In this document: piece by piece, positions 9,440 to 18,612 of the stretch | Layout of the letters: each line of letters opens with the position of its first letter | How positions within the stretch are numbered: position 1 is the stretch's first letter | Source of the DNA: a virus | Reading direction: 5' to 3' (one strand) | DNA length: 64,000 nucleotides | Virus record (IMG/VR): IMGVR_UViG_3300017987_000071 | Coordinates: 1 to 64,000 of that record | Position numbers and translations under genes: made by a program | Notes under the pieces: generated by a model | Told to the model about the DNA's origin: nothing | What the model saw: only the letters and a program-made list of their open reading frames with translations | Database searches by the model: none

Positions 9440-9958
9440 TTACTCTTCTTTGATGCCGTCCATCGTTATAGTGCCAGTAATCATAACAATCTCTTGTTTG
9501 GCCCCCATATCGAAACCATCACCAAGAGGAGAAAGTTGAGATAACCAAGCACCTAGAAGCTTCCATTGCTTAACTGCTTCACCATTTGGCTTAGCAGAAA
9601 TCAGAGTACAATCGAACTTGCAATCTTTTGCTTCGCCTACTTCTCCCGTCTCAGGATTGTTACCTAGCTTATACCAGTTGTACAACGCCGTAGATACTTT
9701 ACCTTCCATATCGTCAAAGCAAGCAAACGTTATATCGTCAATTTCACCCGCAGAAGGCATCTTCTTTTCTTGATTCCCATAAGGAATCCTTATTGGCGAG
9801 TTACTCAGAGTAGGAGCATCACAACGTTGCAGGGTCCACCGTGCTACATCAAACTGTGCAGGGAAAACCAGCAAAAAGTTGTTCTTCCGGCGCCCCTCAT
9901 AACTGCCACTTCCTTTTCCGCCAGCGATATGGCAAGCGGTAATAGGTACATTAACCAT
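9440..9958 (-). CDS. Tail tube protein (gp19-like)
   Basis: This 172-aa protein has the length and beta-barrel character of T4 gp19-family tube proteins: NNFLLVFPAQFDVARWTLQR, IDDITFACFDDMEGKVSTAL, YNWYKLGNNPETG and a closing EIVMITGTITMDGI. Tube rings stack inside the sheath and carry the DNA. It lies directly after the sheath gene, the standard order. The ATG at 9958 follows GGAGGT. Confidence 0.9.
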   Translation of the reverse strand: MVNVPITACHIAGGKGSGSYEGRRKNNFLLVFPAQFDVARWTLQRCDAPTLSNSPIRIPYGNQEKKMPSAGEIDDITFACFDDMEGKVSTALYNWYKLGNNPETGEVGEAKDCKFDCTLISAKPNGEAVKQWKLLGAWLSQLSPLGDGFDMGAKQEIVMITGTITMDGIKEE

Positions 9959-9960
9959 TT

Positions 9961-11523
9961 CTAACCTCCGTACTCTTCAAAGGATGCTCCAGTAGGAAGC
10001 ACAGTAAACTCAATCTCTAGTTGCTCTGCGGCCTTAGTCGGCTTCAAAAACAACTTACCAAGCATAGTATTTTGGTCAATCAACGTAGGCGTATTCGTTG
10101 TATCATCACAGACAACCCTAAAATCGTACAACCCACGATTGTTAGCAATCTCGCGTAGATATGGGTTCACAAGGTCTGTAAACTGAATCCATGTTATTGA
10201 ATCATTTGGCTCAAAAACCAAATCAAGAGTTGCTGTTGCAATAACTTTACGAGCATAAAGCAACAAGCGCCTTACGTTAACTCGGTCTGTAGCAGTAGCT
10301 GAACGCTGTAAAGTTCGCTGCCCCCAAAGAGCAATGCCTCTTGTGCTAAAATTAACAAACGGATTCAAGGCATTACCACCTGAATACATTAGGTCTCGTT
10401 CACCTTGCCTTGGGGAGTATTCAAGGTCTAAAGCATCTACGATGCGTGCTCTCTGGAACCCCGCAGGAGCATACCACGGGAACGCCACCGAATCGGTATA
10501 AGCACAAATTCGAGCAAGTATACCAGACGGTGGAACCCACACTTTATCGTTATTATACCCATCAAAAAACTGAACCCAAGGCCATCCGGCAAACCCATAA
10601 GAGGAGTTAAGAGCAGCAGCAGGATAATCCACACCCGCCAGATCACCATTATGGAAATCAATAGCATCTTGCACAGAAGTTAGACCGAGCGGAAGGTCAG
10701 GCAGTGCCAAACAATCGCCACGAGTCTCTCCAATACTAAGCAACTCAGCAATAACACTTGCTTCATAACGCCCTGGAGCTGCCAGCAAATTAACGTCTAC
10801 AGATTCAGGATCATCGAAAATCTGAAGACCTGTACGAGTGCTACCACTTACTGTACCGACTACATCACCAATATCAGCATCTTCGCCATCATCTCCACCA
10901 GTTAAATCGGTGGTGGCTAACTGAAGTGTAGTTTCTGTAGTAGCAGTAACGTAAATATAAACAGACTTGCCTATACCAGTTGAACCTGCTCCTTGATTGA
11001 TGCGAGTTTCGATGTAATCCGCATCACTAGCATTACCGGTACCAATAACCAAATTGTCATGGACCTCAACGATAAATGATCCATCTTTAACCGTCAACTT
11101 ATATGTACCACTGCGAGTACCATTGGTAACGATTACACTTATATCGTTATAACCAGAACCTGGGTACAGCGACCTTACCACCACACTATTTTGGGTATCT
11201 GTAGCATTTCGCAGGTTGGCAGTAGCATATGCTTCATACGTCCCTACACGAACATACCACAACTGATTGCCAGCCTTCAGGTACTGGATTGCTGCCAGTA
11301 GCGCCTGATGGTTGCTGGTTTTAACATCAGCACTTATTGTTTTCAAATCTGGAGCACCAAACTTCTCAATCAACTGCCCCTCGGATGCTATAAACGTTTT
11401 CTTGTTCATAGGACCGCGGGATGCTGTCCCCACAACCCCAAATATGCTTGAGGATAACTGAGGAACGTACAGCGATAAATCTCTCTCAGTTGTGTATGCC
11501 CCTGGCGATACATGTATTGCCAT
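9961..11523 (-). CDS. Tail sheath protein
   Basis: This 520-aa sheath protein begins with the family-typical VSPGAYTTERDLSLYVPQ and FGVVGTASRGPMNKKT. It has a central variable domain (about residues 100-250) and a conserved C-terminal polymerisation domain with RGIALWGQRTLQ, TDRVNVRRLLLYARKVI and NPYLREIANNRGLYDFRVV. The C-terminal strand and the N-terminal arm link neighbouring subunits during contraction (family knowledge). AGGAGG lies 5 nt before the ATG. Length is within the usual range. Confidence 0.96.
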   Translation of the reverse strand: MAIHVSPGAYTTERDLSLYVPQLSSSIFGVVGTASRGPMNKKTFIASEGQLIEKFGAPDLKTISADVKTSNHQALLAAIQYLKAGNQLWYVRVGTYEAYATANLRNATDTQNSVVVRSLYPGSGYNDISVIVTNGTRSGTYKLTVKDGSFIVEVHDNLVIGTGNASDADYIETRINQGAGSTGIGKSVYIYVTATTETTLQLATTDLTGGDDGEDADIGDVVGTVSGSTRTGLQIFDDPESVDVNLLAAPGRYEASVIAELLSIGETRGDCLALPDLPLGLTSVQDAIDFHNGDLAGVDYPAAALNSSYGFAGWPWVQFFDGYNNDKVWVPPSGILARICAYTDSVAFPWYAPAGFQRARIVDALDLEYSPRQGERDLMYSGGNALNPFVNFSTRGIALWGQRTLQRSATATDRVNVRRLLLYARKVIATATLDLVFEPNDSITWIQFTDLVNPYLREIANNRGLYDFRVVCDDTTNTPTLIDQNTMLGKLFLKPTKAAEQLEIEFTVLPTGASFEEYGG

Positions 11524-12345
11524 CTATGCCTCCTGAATAATATCAGTTCCGTATTGCTCCACAATGTCATTAGGTTGGACGTTATCCAAGTCCGCCGTTG
11601 TCTTAACAGCACACTTATCCAACTTGACTTGCAAAACACTGCGTCTGTTTATTGCGCGTCGGGGTATCCACCCCCGAACCGTAAAATTGAACATAACCCG
11701 TAGATCCCGTTGCTGATCAGCACCCGGCTCCAAGTTATCTCCGAAATTCGTCCCTGCCCATTCAACCGACACAGACACCTCTCCCAATCTGCGGGGCAAG
11801 TCAACGGTTATAAATAACTCATCTGCGTACCAACCTGCCAATACACACTGCTCCCAAAACACCTTACGCTCATTATCCGTTCTGCACCATATCTGAAACG
11901 TATATGGTATATTGAATGGAGCAGGCCATTCATGCATCAATACATCCTTGCCATCATAAGATAACCCCTTAGATATTACTGTTCGGTTATCTCTACGCGG
12001 GTCTGGTATTGGATCACCACTCATCAACGACCCAAATGGCAATGGTACACCTTTCACTGGTACTCCCAACTGCCTTGCCATAGCAGCAAATGCTCGGTCG
12101 GGAGTAGCAAAAGTCCGTCTTAAAGTCTTATAGTCTATTGTGTTTCCGTCTGCGGAGACTTGCGTCTGCCTGAATATCTCACCCATAAGATCAGACATCG
12201 CTTTGTCGTATATATCATAAATGCTACTGCGAGAATCAGAGTCTACGGTAGTTGGAGGGGTAGCTCTTGCAATCTGGTGTATTACCACATTGGTCTTTGT
12301 CTGATATTCGTTCCCCTGTGCTGTTACTCGCTGATGATTTACCAC
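11524..12345 (-). CDS. Tail terminator/sheath-stabiliser candidate (gp15-like)
   Basis: This 273-aa protein precedes the sheath in transcription. The C-terminal part (FQIWCRTDNERKVFWEQC, then DLRVMFNFTVRGWIPRRAI) resembles T4 gp15-type sheath stabilisers, which cap the tail at the neck. I chose GTG at 12345, with AGGAGG 9 nt upstream and the TAG of the preceding gene overlapping it as TAGTG; a TTG at 12372 lies inside that ribosome site. The family call is moderate. Confidence 0.6.
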   Translation of the reverse strand: MVNHQRVTAQGNEYQTKTNVVIHQIARATPPTTVDSDSRSSIYDIYDKAMSDLMGEIFRQTQVSADGNTIDYKTLRRTFATPDRAFAAMARQLGVPVKGVPLPFGSLMSGDPIPDPRRDNRTVISKGLSYDGKDVLMHEWPAPFNIPYTFQIWCRTDNERKVFWEQCVLAGWYADELFITVDLPRRLGEVSVSVEWAGTNFGDNLEPGADQQRDLRVMFNFTVRGWIPRRAINRRSVLQVKLDKCAVKTTADLDNVQPNDIVEQYGTDIIQEA

Positions 12346-13106
12346 TAGAAGTAGCCTCCTCCGCTTTGCCAACTCTCTTGAAGCGCTTCCTTTACGCTTC
12401 TAGTTTTATTTGATTCCTTTTTGCGAGCCAATATCTTTTCCCATCTGGCTTTCTCTCTTTGAAAATACCGCAATATCTTAGGTACATACCGTCGTACCAT
12501 CTTATCCCAAACCTTGCTTCTCTCTTTATCATACCAATCGTCCAACTCCTCCACAGCACGACCTTCTTCCTCCGTCCAATCTCGAAACTCTTCTGGTTCA
12601 ATCTTCTCTCGCTTAGCTTTGTAGATTGGATCAATCCCCGACATTGCCTCCTTCATAGCAAGTTTTGCTTCATCCCACAACTTGCTTTTAGCATCCTGTA
12701 CTTTTTCGTAAGCATACTTAGGGACATTGCGCCGAAACCAATCATCTATGCTATCCATTTCCTTCTGCATTTTTTCTGCTTCGGGGCTACTTGCTTCTTT
12801 CTTCTCAAGCAACTCAGCATCCAGCGACTCATCTTTACGCTTTCCCAACCCTTTCAGCATTTGTCTTCGCTTTGCTACCTTCTTCTTTAACTCCTCGCGT
12901 CTCTTTTGCAAACGCTCAACTTCGCTAGTATTCCCGGCTTTCTTTGCTTGGCGAATTGCAGCAGTCAACTTTGCTTGCTCTTTTCCATAAGCACTCATTG
13001 CTGTTTGCTCTTCCGCCAGCATTCGCTTTTCTCTTGCTTCAATTAATTCTGTTTGCAACCCACCAAAAAAATTTGCTATATCTGTGCCTGCTGACTCATT
13101 ACGCAT
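12345..13106 (-). CDS. Charged coiled-coil protein, structural module, unknown
   Basis: This 253-aa protein is very rich in Lys, Glu and Arg and predicted to be almost wholly helical (EVERLQKRREELKKKVAKRR). A C-terminal stretch with DDWYDKE, YVPKILRYF and EKARWEKILARKK repeats in the next gene downstream (RRWYKGE, WLPTVLKLY, EKRRWEQILAKRK), so the two are related in part. The ATG at 13106 follows AGGAGG. It sits in the neck/connector gene block. No known family was recognised. Confidence 0.6.
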   Translation of the reverse strand: MRNESAGTDIANFFGGLQTELIEAREKRMLAEEQTAMSAYGKEQAKLTAAIRQAKKAGNTSEVERLQKRREELKKKVAKRRQMLKGLGKRKDESLDAELLEKKEASSPEAEKMQKEMDSIDDWFRRNVPKYAYEKVQDAKSKLWDEAKLAMKEAMSGIDPIYKAKREKIEPEEFRDWTEEEGRAVEELDDWYDKERSKVWDKMVRRYVPKILRYFQREKARWEKILARKKESNKTRSVKEALQESWQSGGGYF

Positions 13107-13116
13107 AACACACCTC

Positions 13117-14082
13117 CTACGCTGCTTTAGACATCAATTCCTGAAGCGTAACAACATGCCTACGCAACTGCTTCAAAGCATCCAGCACACGATCTAAACC
13201 CACAGGATACCGTCCCTTGAAAGCATCCCCCAAAAATTCATCAGCAGCGGCCTTTGCTTTCTCTTGCCATTTTCGATAATCTCTAATATCCTGATCTAAC
13301 GCCCGACGCAAATCGGTAATGTCACCACGATATCGCCTAAGCAATCTTGCAAGCGTTGGCATATCCACAGCACCAGATTCCAGTTTGCCACCTAGCACCT
13401 TGAATACTTCTGATAACTGATCTTGATACTCTTCCACTGGAGGCAACGCAGCACGCATAGCTGCCTCCGCTGCCATCCACTTTTGTCCTCGTCCCAACTT
13501 ATGGCGTAACCAACCCCAGAGGGCAACAAAAGCAGTGCCTCCTGCGGCAGCGTATTGCCAATAGTTTCTAACAAGATTCAACGCAACGTCGAACCAGTTC
13601 TCATCCAAGCGTGACTCTTTTACAATTAACCTAGCAGCCCCCTCTGGAGATATTGCTTCGTACATCACCAGATCAACATATAAGCTCCTATGCATCATGC
13701 TCTCCTCGTTTTGCCGTTTTGATTTTCTCTTTGCCAATATTTGCTCCCAGCGTCTTTTCTCAGAGCGATAAAGTTTCAGAACCGTTGGCAACCATTTTAC
13801 ATACACTTCTTCAGTAATTCTATCCTTCTCACCCTTATACCAACGACGCAAGGCATCATATTCGTTAGGCTTTGCTTCTGATTGGCCTAACTTCCTGCGT
13901 TTCTTCTCATACTCTACTTTCGCTTTTGCGAATCTCTTTTTCTTATCAAGCGACATCCACTCCCTAATTGCATTTCGCTTTGTAACAACTCGCTGCCAAG
14001 GGCCATCCCAAGTCTGAAACCAATCAGCAATACGATTCAACTCCTTGTTAATGGTTTCCACTTTTCCTTCTACTAAGTTCAT
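13117..14082 (-). CDS. Unknown helical protein with internal tag-like motif
   Basis: This 321-aa protein has a basic coiled N-terminal third that shares the EKRRWEQILAKRK module with its neighbour. It is followed by a segment starting HRSLYVDLVMYEAISPEGA and continuing ARLIVKES that resembles the recurrent terminal tag of this phage. A hydrophobic patch (YAAAGGTAFVALWGWL) comes next, then a long helical C-terminus. The tag-like part begins after MM (about residue 129), so this could be a coiled-coil domain joined to a tagged protein. The ATG at 14082 follows AAGGAG. Function unknown. Confidence 0.6.
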   Translation of the reverse strand: MNLVEGKVETINKELNRIADWFQTWDGPWQRVVTKRNAIREWMSLDKKKRFAKAKVEYEKKRRKLGQSEAKPNEYDALRRWYKGEKDRITEEVYVKWLPTVLKLYRSEKRRWEQILAKRKSKRQNEESMMHRSLYVDLVMYEAISPEGAARLIVKESRLDENWFDVALNLVRNYWQYAAAGGTAFVALWGWLRHKLGRGQKWMAAEAAMRAALPPVEEYQDQLSEVFKVLGGKLESGAVDMPTLARLLRRYRGDITDLRRALDQDIRDYRKWQEKAKAAADEFLGDAFKGRYPVGLDRVLDALKQLRRHVVTLQELMSKAA

Positions 14083-14615
14083 TTCAACTCCTTAGTAATC
14101 TCCTTCACGCCGCGATCTATAGCAAGAAGGTCCCTTAACACCTCAATGCGAATCCGCTCAGCGTGCTGTGGCATACGTACTTTAAATCGCTCCCAGACGG
14201 GACGCCAGTGTGGTCGAGCAGGCATCTTGCGTGTACCATACTCCAACCACAACATCAATTGAGCAAATGCGACCTTCGCTCTCGAATGGGGTTTATTGGG
14301 AAACCCTACCGAAACCTCGAAAGTCCCCCCTCTGCTTCTAGGGGTTGGTGTCTCAATTACGCTTATGTTATCTACGTATTCCTGCGTCATAACAAGAATA
14401 CGCAAATCGTAACCCTCCCGACGCTTTCGCTCAAGCCAAGCGTCAGACAAGGGAGGTTTTATATTGATCTGATACAGAATTGTATCCTGTACCGACTCAG
14501 CAAGCAAAGTAGCAACTTTTCGCAAATAACGAGTGCTACCCTCGAACACCGCTTTGCGAATGCCTTGCACGAAAGGCTTTGCCTTCTTATACCGCTTCGT
14601 CACCCTCGATGGCAT
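14079..14615 (-). CDS. Head-tail connector / HK97 gp10-like tail completion protein
   Basis: This 178-aa protein has the HK97 gp10-like signature: a basic helical start, then LMLWLEYGTRKMPARPHWRP, where an E-Y-G-T stretch precedes a proline/tryptophan motif. Such proteins close the gap between head and tail. It overlaps the next gene by ATGA and lies in the neck block between capsid and sheath genes. Length agrees with the family. Confidence 0.7.
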   Translation of the reverse strand: MPSRVTKRYKKAKPFVQGIRKAVFEGSTRYLRKVATLLAESVQDTILYQINIKPPLSDAWLERKRREGYDLRILVMTQEYVDNISVIETPTPRSRGGTFEVSVGFPNKPHSRAKVAFAQLMLWLEYGTRKMPARPHWRPVWERFKVRMPQHAERIRIEVLRDLLAIDRGVKEITKELK

Positions 14616-14663
14616 AATCTAAGTTCCAAACAATCTACACACACTTTTAAAGAAAAAAGGAGA

Positions 14664-14888
14664 TCATGATTCAACCATTGCTGGATTAGCATTGAAATTC
14701 GTAAAGAAGATACCAACGTTGTTCGGCAGCCCCTTGCCTTCTGCTAAATCCGCGAATAAATTCGCTAAAGCCCCATACAACTCATTCTCCGTTTTGTATG
14801 CACCGTATCCATCCATACGGAATCGAAAAATGGTTCCGTCCACTGTACCTCCAGCGTCCTTCAATCCCTGCACTATTAAATTAGTCAT
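14664..14888 (-). CDS. Small unknown protein of the neck block
   Basis: This 74-aa product (IVQGLKDAGGTVDGTIFRF, then GIFFTNFNANP) has no motif I recognise. Its start forms a TAATG junction with the stop of the preceding gene, so it is probably translationally coupled. The neighbours are two neck-type genes, which suggests a small structural or assembly role. Confidence 0.55.
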   Translation of the reverse strand: MTNLIVQGLKDAGGTVDGTIFRFRMDGYGAYKTENELYGALANLFADLAEGKGLPNNVGIFFTNFNANPAMVES

Positions 14889-15442
14889 TATTCACACGTT
14901 ACAGGCGATGGCAACCCCTGCGATAAATCACGCAAGATTTGCCCGGTTATTGCTATATAAACTGGCAAATTTGAGACGCCGTGATACTTCTCACGATGAA
15001 AATCCCGCACCTCAAATTCCTTATCGTCAAAAACAAATTTGTCTCCTGGCTTTACCAAGATCACCGGTGATGAGACTGGGCTACGCGGGTTGCTTAAAGT
15101 CGCCAACCCAACATCAACCAGCTTAACCACTGATGGAATTAAAACAATGTCCCGCTTCTCATCTATACCATAGCGATTCAAGTCCTTCTCAGTCGGATTA
15201 AGGTTAACAAACGTATGCAAATCAACTGGCTCGCTCCACGTCTTTAGATGCTCTTCTATTTCCTGATGTACAGCATCCAATGCATCTTGCACAGTCGACA
15301 AACTATAATACGGAATTATCGGCAAATGCTGCTCTGACCATTCCTTGATATACTCCATATCACGAGCATAATCAATACTCAAGTTAGGCCACTGATAGCC
15401 CCACCGTTTATTCTTTACTGGCGTATTATAATTGCGCGACAT
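14888..15442 (-). CDS. Putative neck protein
   Basis: This 184-aa protein ends with the pattern RYGIDEKRDIVLIPSVV, GDKFVFDDKEFEVRDFHR and NLPVYIAITGQ. This is the style of phage neck proteins (T4 gp14-like), in which a bounded beta domain checks head completion. AAGGT lies upstream of the ATG at 15442. The family call is by pattern and position between capsid and sheath genes, not certain. Confidence 0.5.
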   Translation of the reverse strand: MSRNYNTPVKNKRWGYQWPNLSIDYARDMEYIKEWSEQHLPIIPYYSLSTVQDALDAVHQEIEEHLKTWSEPVDLHTFVNLNPTEKDLNRYGIDEKRDIVLIPSVVKLVDVGLATLSNPRSPVSSPVILVKPGDKFVFDDKEFEVRDFHREKYHGVSNLPVYIAITGQILRDLSQGLPSPVTCE

Positions 15443-15451
15443 CTTTTTACC

Positions 15452-15931
15452 TTAACGCAAGGGACCCATTTTCAAATCTCTTACAAACTCGTTATAATTC
15501 TCAACCAACTGTCGCAAGCGCCCCACTTCATCCCTCTTAGACTCAACAACACTTTGATACACAAGTTCTGCTTGTTCCAACTTATCACGGTGCATTTGCA
15601 CCAATTCCTCTAAGAGGCCTTTAATATCAGGTTGCGAAATCTTATGAGCACTCTGCTGATAAAACCTATTTATTCCATTAAAAGAACGCTTTGTGGCTTC
15701 AACTAACCCACGAGCCAACCCAAGCATACCATCCCAATCACTACCTGCTTTCCATTGCTTCACAACACTAGCAACTGCTTTCAATCCAGCAGCATCCGCA
15801 GGAGGCAACTGAAATCCCTCATCAAGCCTCTCAGCTACCTTTGGCAAATTACCATGTAGCAAACCGCTAACATGTGCATTTGCTGGTTCACCACACATTA
15901 TTTTGCTTATAATTGCTCTTGTATCTTCCAC
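15452..15931 (-). CDS. Helical protein with N-terminal tag-like motif
   Basis: This 159-aa protein begins MEDTRAIISKIMCGEPANAH, then VSGLL, a weaker match to the recurrent tag (hydrophobic helix, small residue-G-x-P, hydrophobic pair). The rest is helical (HRDKLEQAELVYQSVVESKR). I chose GTG at 15931, with GGGGG upstream, just after the stop of the preceding gene; an upstream GTG at 15943 overlaps that gene. No family recognised; possibly a scaffold-associated or internal head protein. Confidence 0.55.
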   Translation of the reverse strand: MEDTRAIISKIMCGEPANAHVSGLLHGNLPKVAERLDEGFQLPPADAAGLKAVASVVKQWKAGSDWDGMLGLARGLVEATKRSFNGINRFYQQSAHKISQPDIKGLLEELVQMHRDKLEQAELVYQSVVESKRDEVGRLRQLVENYNEFVRDLKMGPLR

Positions 15932-15933
15932 TA

Positions 15934-16650
15934 CTACCCCCACACAGGTGGCATTGGTTCCTGTATGTTTGCTAAATCCTCTCGAACTCTCTCCATTATA
16001 CGCTCCCCAATCTCACGCTGAGTTGCTCCATCCAATTGGATGTCGCCTGTGGGACCAGGAAGCACATTACCATGCTTACCCCGGATATCGCCCAACGATA
16101 CCCGAATTATTGCTTCTACACAATCCATAAACAACTGCTCATAGGAAACCGGCACAGCCGATACTGTTTCTAACGGATATGCTACTTCGTAACCAATATT
16201 TACGGGGTCGCTAGGAGCATAAATAAACAAACGATAATTAGCAGCATCATACTCCCAATCTGGCTCAGTGCCAAAAACCCTCTCGCGGTTCTGATGGTCT
16301 ATCTTGCGTAGCAAATGATAAACATATCGCCCTTGCCTATAGTAAGGGCGATATTCAAATACATTGAAGTCAGTATACGTAGCAGCACGCTCTTCACGCA
16401 GAAACTTAACCGATAAAACGCCTAACGGGGCAGGGTCGCCAGAAGCATCCCCCTCCGTTACATCAATAAACCCCTTATCCAACACATTCTCAGCAGACTT
16501 TAACTTACGTCCTAAGATGTGTCGTTTAAAGGTGCGAAGAGCACGGTTTATCGCTGCCTGAAAACCTTCAGGTTCTATCTCTAAATCTCTGCGTCCACGA
16601 CCTAACAGCTCGCGGATTTCATGCTCTATTGTTTCAGCCGTCAGCGCCAT
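15934..16650 (-). CDS. Neck protein candidate (gp13-like)
   Basis: This 238-aa protein ends with SLGDIRGKHGNVLPGPTGDI and QLDGATQREIGERIMERV, a pattern typical of gp13-like neck or adaptor proteins of large myophages. The middle (PDWEYDAANYRLFIYAPSD) is beta-rich. It lies two genes after the major capsid gene, in the expected position. AGGA occurs close upstream of the ATG at 16650. Moderate confidence. Confidence 0.6.
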   Translation of the reverse strand: MALTAETIEHEIRELLGRGRRDLEIEPEGFQAAINRALRTFKRHILGRKLKSAENVLDKGFIDVTEGDASGDPAPLGVLSVKFLREERAATYTDFNVFEYRPYYRQGRYVYHLLRKIDHQNRERVFGTEPDWEYDAANYRLFIYAPSDPVNIGYEVAYPLETVSAVPVSYEQLFMDCVEAIIRVSLGDIRGKHGNVLPGPTGDIQLDGATQREIGERIMERVREDLANIQEPMPPVWG

Positions 16651-17107
16651 CTTCCTCGTCCTGCTTATGATATTGATTGAAGTGCCGGATTGCTACATTA
16701 GCATCCTCAGTACTCCAATCACAGTGCTTACAAAAGTACGTTTCGCCGATTTGTACCCAACGATCATCACCAATAACCGCTTGGGTTTCCATCTCGCAAG
16801 CTACCATGCAAGAGGATGCACATGCGGATGCTGATATGCTACCCCGGCGTCCTCGATTACGCTGCCGTTTTCGAGGAGACCACGGTACAAATTCGGTATG
16901 ATTAGCGGCAGTAACCTTTACGCCGCGCTTCCGGCGCGAGGCTAACTCGGAATCCGTTAACGGCTCCCTGGTTAACTGCGTCGGATTGAGAAAGCGACTC
17001 CACCAAATGTTGTCGTCCCATTCCCCTGGTGTAAAAAGCCGACTACCGCCCCGCGAATCCGTAAGGTACAAGGGGTACTTATGTCGGTTTACATACTTAT
17101 ACCGCAT
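16634..17107 (-). CDS. C2H2-type zinc-finger protein next to capsid gene
   Basis: This 157-aa protein has a basic middle (RKRQRNRGRRG) and a C-terminal C2H2-like finger, YFCKHCDWSTEDANVAIRHF followed by NQYH. The ATG at 17107 has GGAGGT upstream; an in-frame TTG at 17134 has none. The N-terminal part (YVNRHKYPLYLTDSRGGSRL) is beta-like. It is encoded directly after the major capsid gene, so a head or DNA-binding role is possible, but this is inference. Confidence 0.6.
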   Translation of the reverse strand: MRYKYVNRHKYPLYLTDSRGGSRLFTPGEWDDNIWWSRFLNPTQLTREPLTDSELASRRKRGVKVTAANHTEFVPWSPRKRQRNRGRRGSISASACASSCMVACEMETQAVIGDDRWVQIGETYFCKHCDWSTEDANVAIRHFNQYHKQDEEDGADG

Positions 17108-17147
17108 AACGCCCACCTCCGTTTTCTTAACCAACTAATATTAGGGG

Positions 17148-18563
17148 TTAGGGTGAGCTTTCGGTTATAGTACCTGTCACATAGTAGTCACTGTTGACAA
17201 CTTTCTGTGCTGTTCTGGTAGCCATACCACGACGAGTCACAAAGTCATCCAGCGTTACGGGTTCTGTGGTATAAAGTCCAATATACGGAGCATGAACATA
17301 ACCGGTATCCAAAATGCCAGTACCCTTATGCCCCATCAGGAACTCATTAGTAGGAAAGTCAGGGTCCTTATAGAACACAGTACCATCAGACAACTGCCCG
17401 GCTTTGTATATACCTAAAGAGCCTTTTGGAGCAGGAAATGCTTTATATCCTGGCATATATTCTACTATGTTTGCACAACCGGTACCACCAATCATCCAAG
17501 GGGTCACAGTTCTCTTAGTAGCATCAAAAATGAGGTTCTTGGCTTCAATGATCTTCAGCAAGAAAGTCTTGTAATGATCATCAAGAGAGATGCCTTCTGG
17601 CTTGGTTTTATCAAACGCAACTGAACCAGCACTCGCGACAGCACGCAAATGCTGAACAATCTTGAAATTGATTTCTTTGCTGATCATGTTCGCCATGAAA
17701 GCAGTTATCTCAACATCAGTTTGAACACCATGATAAGCCTTCATGTCTTGAGCGCCTTCTAAACTCCAACGTGCTCTTAGTTTGTTGGGGCGAGCAACAA
17801 CGGGGCAAGAAGTAAAACTCAGATCAACTTGTGGCACTTGGCTGGAACCTTCTAAATCAAACTGGTAAGTACCAGTAATAGCAGTACCAGAGCCAACAAC
17901 ACTAGAAAAGGTAACAGAATATGCACCGGTATGGTAGTTAACCGTACCACTACCACCACCCTGCAAACCACCTTTACCGTCATCGGTAACTACCTGTGTA
18001 CCATCGGTAATCTCAACGGTTCCGGCTCTAAGGCCTGAAGGACCATAAGCTAAAGTACCAGTATAAGCACCAGCACCACCATTCCCGTTCTGCAAAAACT
18101 CATTCTCCACCAGCTCGTCACTGTAGTGATAACCAGAAGACGGTCCTCGCTTAGCAGAATACATCTTTTCGCCCTTCTTTACATCACCCTTATCGGACCC
18201 ATAAAGAACGTCGAAATAGAAAATCATCCCACTAGGGGAATCCAAGGGTTGTACAGACACGAGATCAGCAGCAACCAAATTGTTCACAATGGCACGTATA
18301 AGTGGAAATACATACTTCTCGAAACTACCTACATGTGTAGTTCGAGTTGTCTCGTCCATATTAGCATACCACTTGCGCTGGTTCTCCATCAAAATAGCAC
18401 AAATGTGACGCTTCCACTCATCCTCAATTCCCTCAAGGAAGTTTACTCTCTTAAAGTTCTCGTACCCGCGGACTGCTCTACCAGGCATATTTGACCATGC
18501 TTCTTGTAGCATTTGCCCTTTCTGGTACATTGCTTCCATTAACTGTTGGGGGTCTTTTCGCAT
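17148..18563 (-). CDS. Major capsid protein, T4 gp23-like, with inserted beta module
   Basis: This 471-aa protein has gp23-type features: a helical N-terminus with the possible prohead protease sites LQE-A (after about residue 21) and FLE-G (after about 44), then VFPLIRAIVNNLVAADLVSV and a C-terminal half with LRARWSLEGAQDMKAYHG and GHKGTGILDTGYVHAPYIG. About residues 167-238 form an added module (DGTQVVTDDGKG, GTVNYHTGAYSVTF) also present twice in the baseplate J protein; it may be exposed on the capsid surface. The ATG at 18563 has AGGAG 10 nt upstream. The protease gene precedes it. Confidence 0.93.
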   Translation of the reverse strand: MRKDPQQLMEAMYQKGQMLQEAWSNMPGRAVRGYENFKRVNFLEGIEDEWKRHICAILMENQRKWYANMDETTRTTHVGSFEKYVFPLIRAIVNNLVAADLVSVQPLDSPSGMIFYFDVLYGSDKGDVKKGEKMYSAKRGPSSGYHYSDELVENEFLQNGNGGAGAYTGTLAYGPSGLRAGTVEITDGTQVVTDDGKGGLQGGGSGTVNYHTGAYSVTFSSVVGSGTAITGTYQFDLEGSSQVPQVDLSFTSCPVVARPNKLRARWSLEGAQDMKAYHGVQTDVEITAFMANMISKEINFKIVQHLRAVASAGSVAFDKTKPEGISLDDHYKTFLLKIIEAKNLIFDATKRTVTPWMIGGTGCANIVEYMPGYKAFPAPKGSLGIYKAGQLSDGTVFYKDPDFPTNEFLMGHKGTGILDTGYVHAPYIGLYTTEPVTLDDFVTRRGMATRTAQKVVNSDYYVTGTITESSP

Positions 18564-18612
18564 CTTACCCACACTCCTATTCTAAAACAAAAGATCGTCC
18601 TAGCACATCCCG

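Noticed and set aside
14163-14669. 168-codon plus-strand frame
   Set aside because: Antisense to the HK97 gp10-like gene; no ribosome site.
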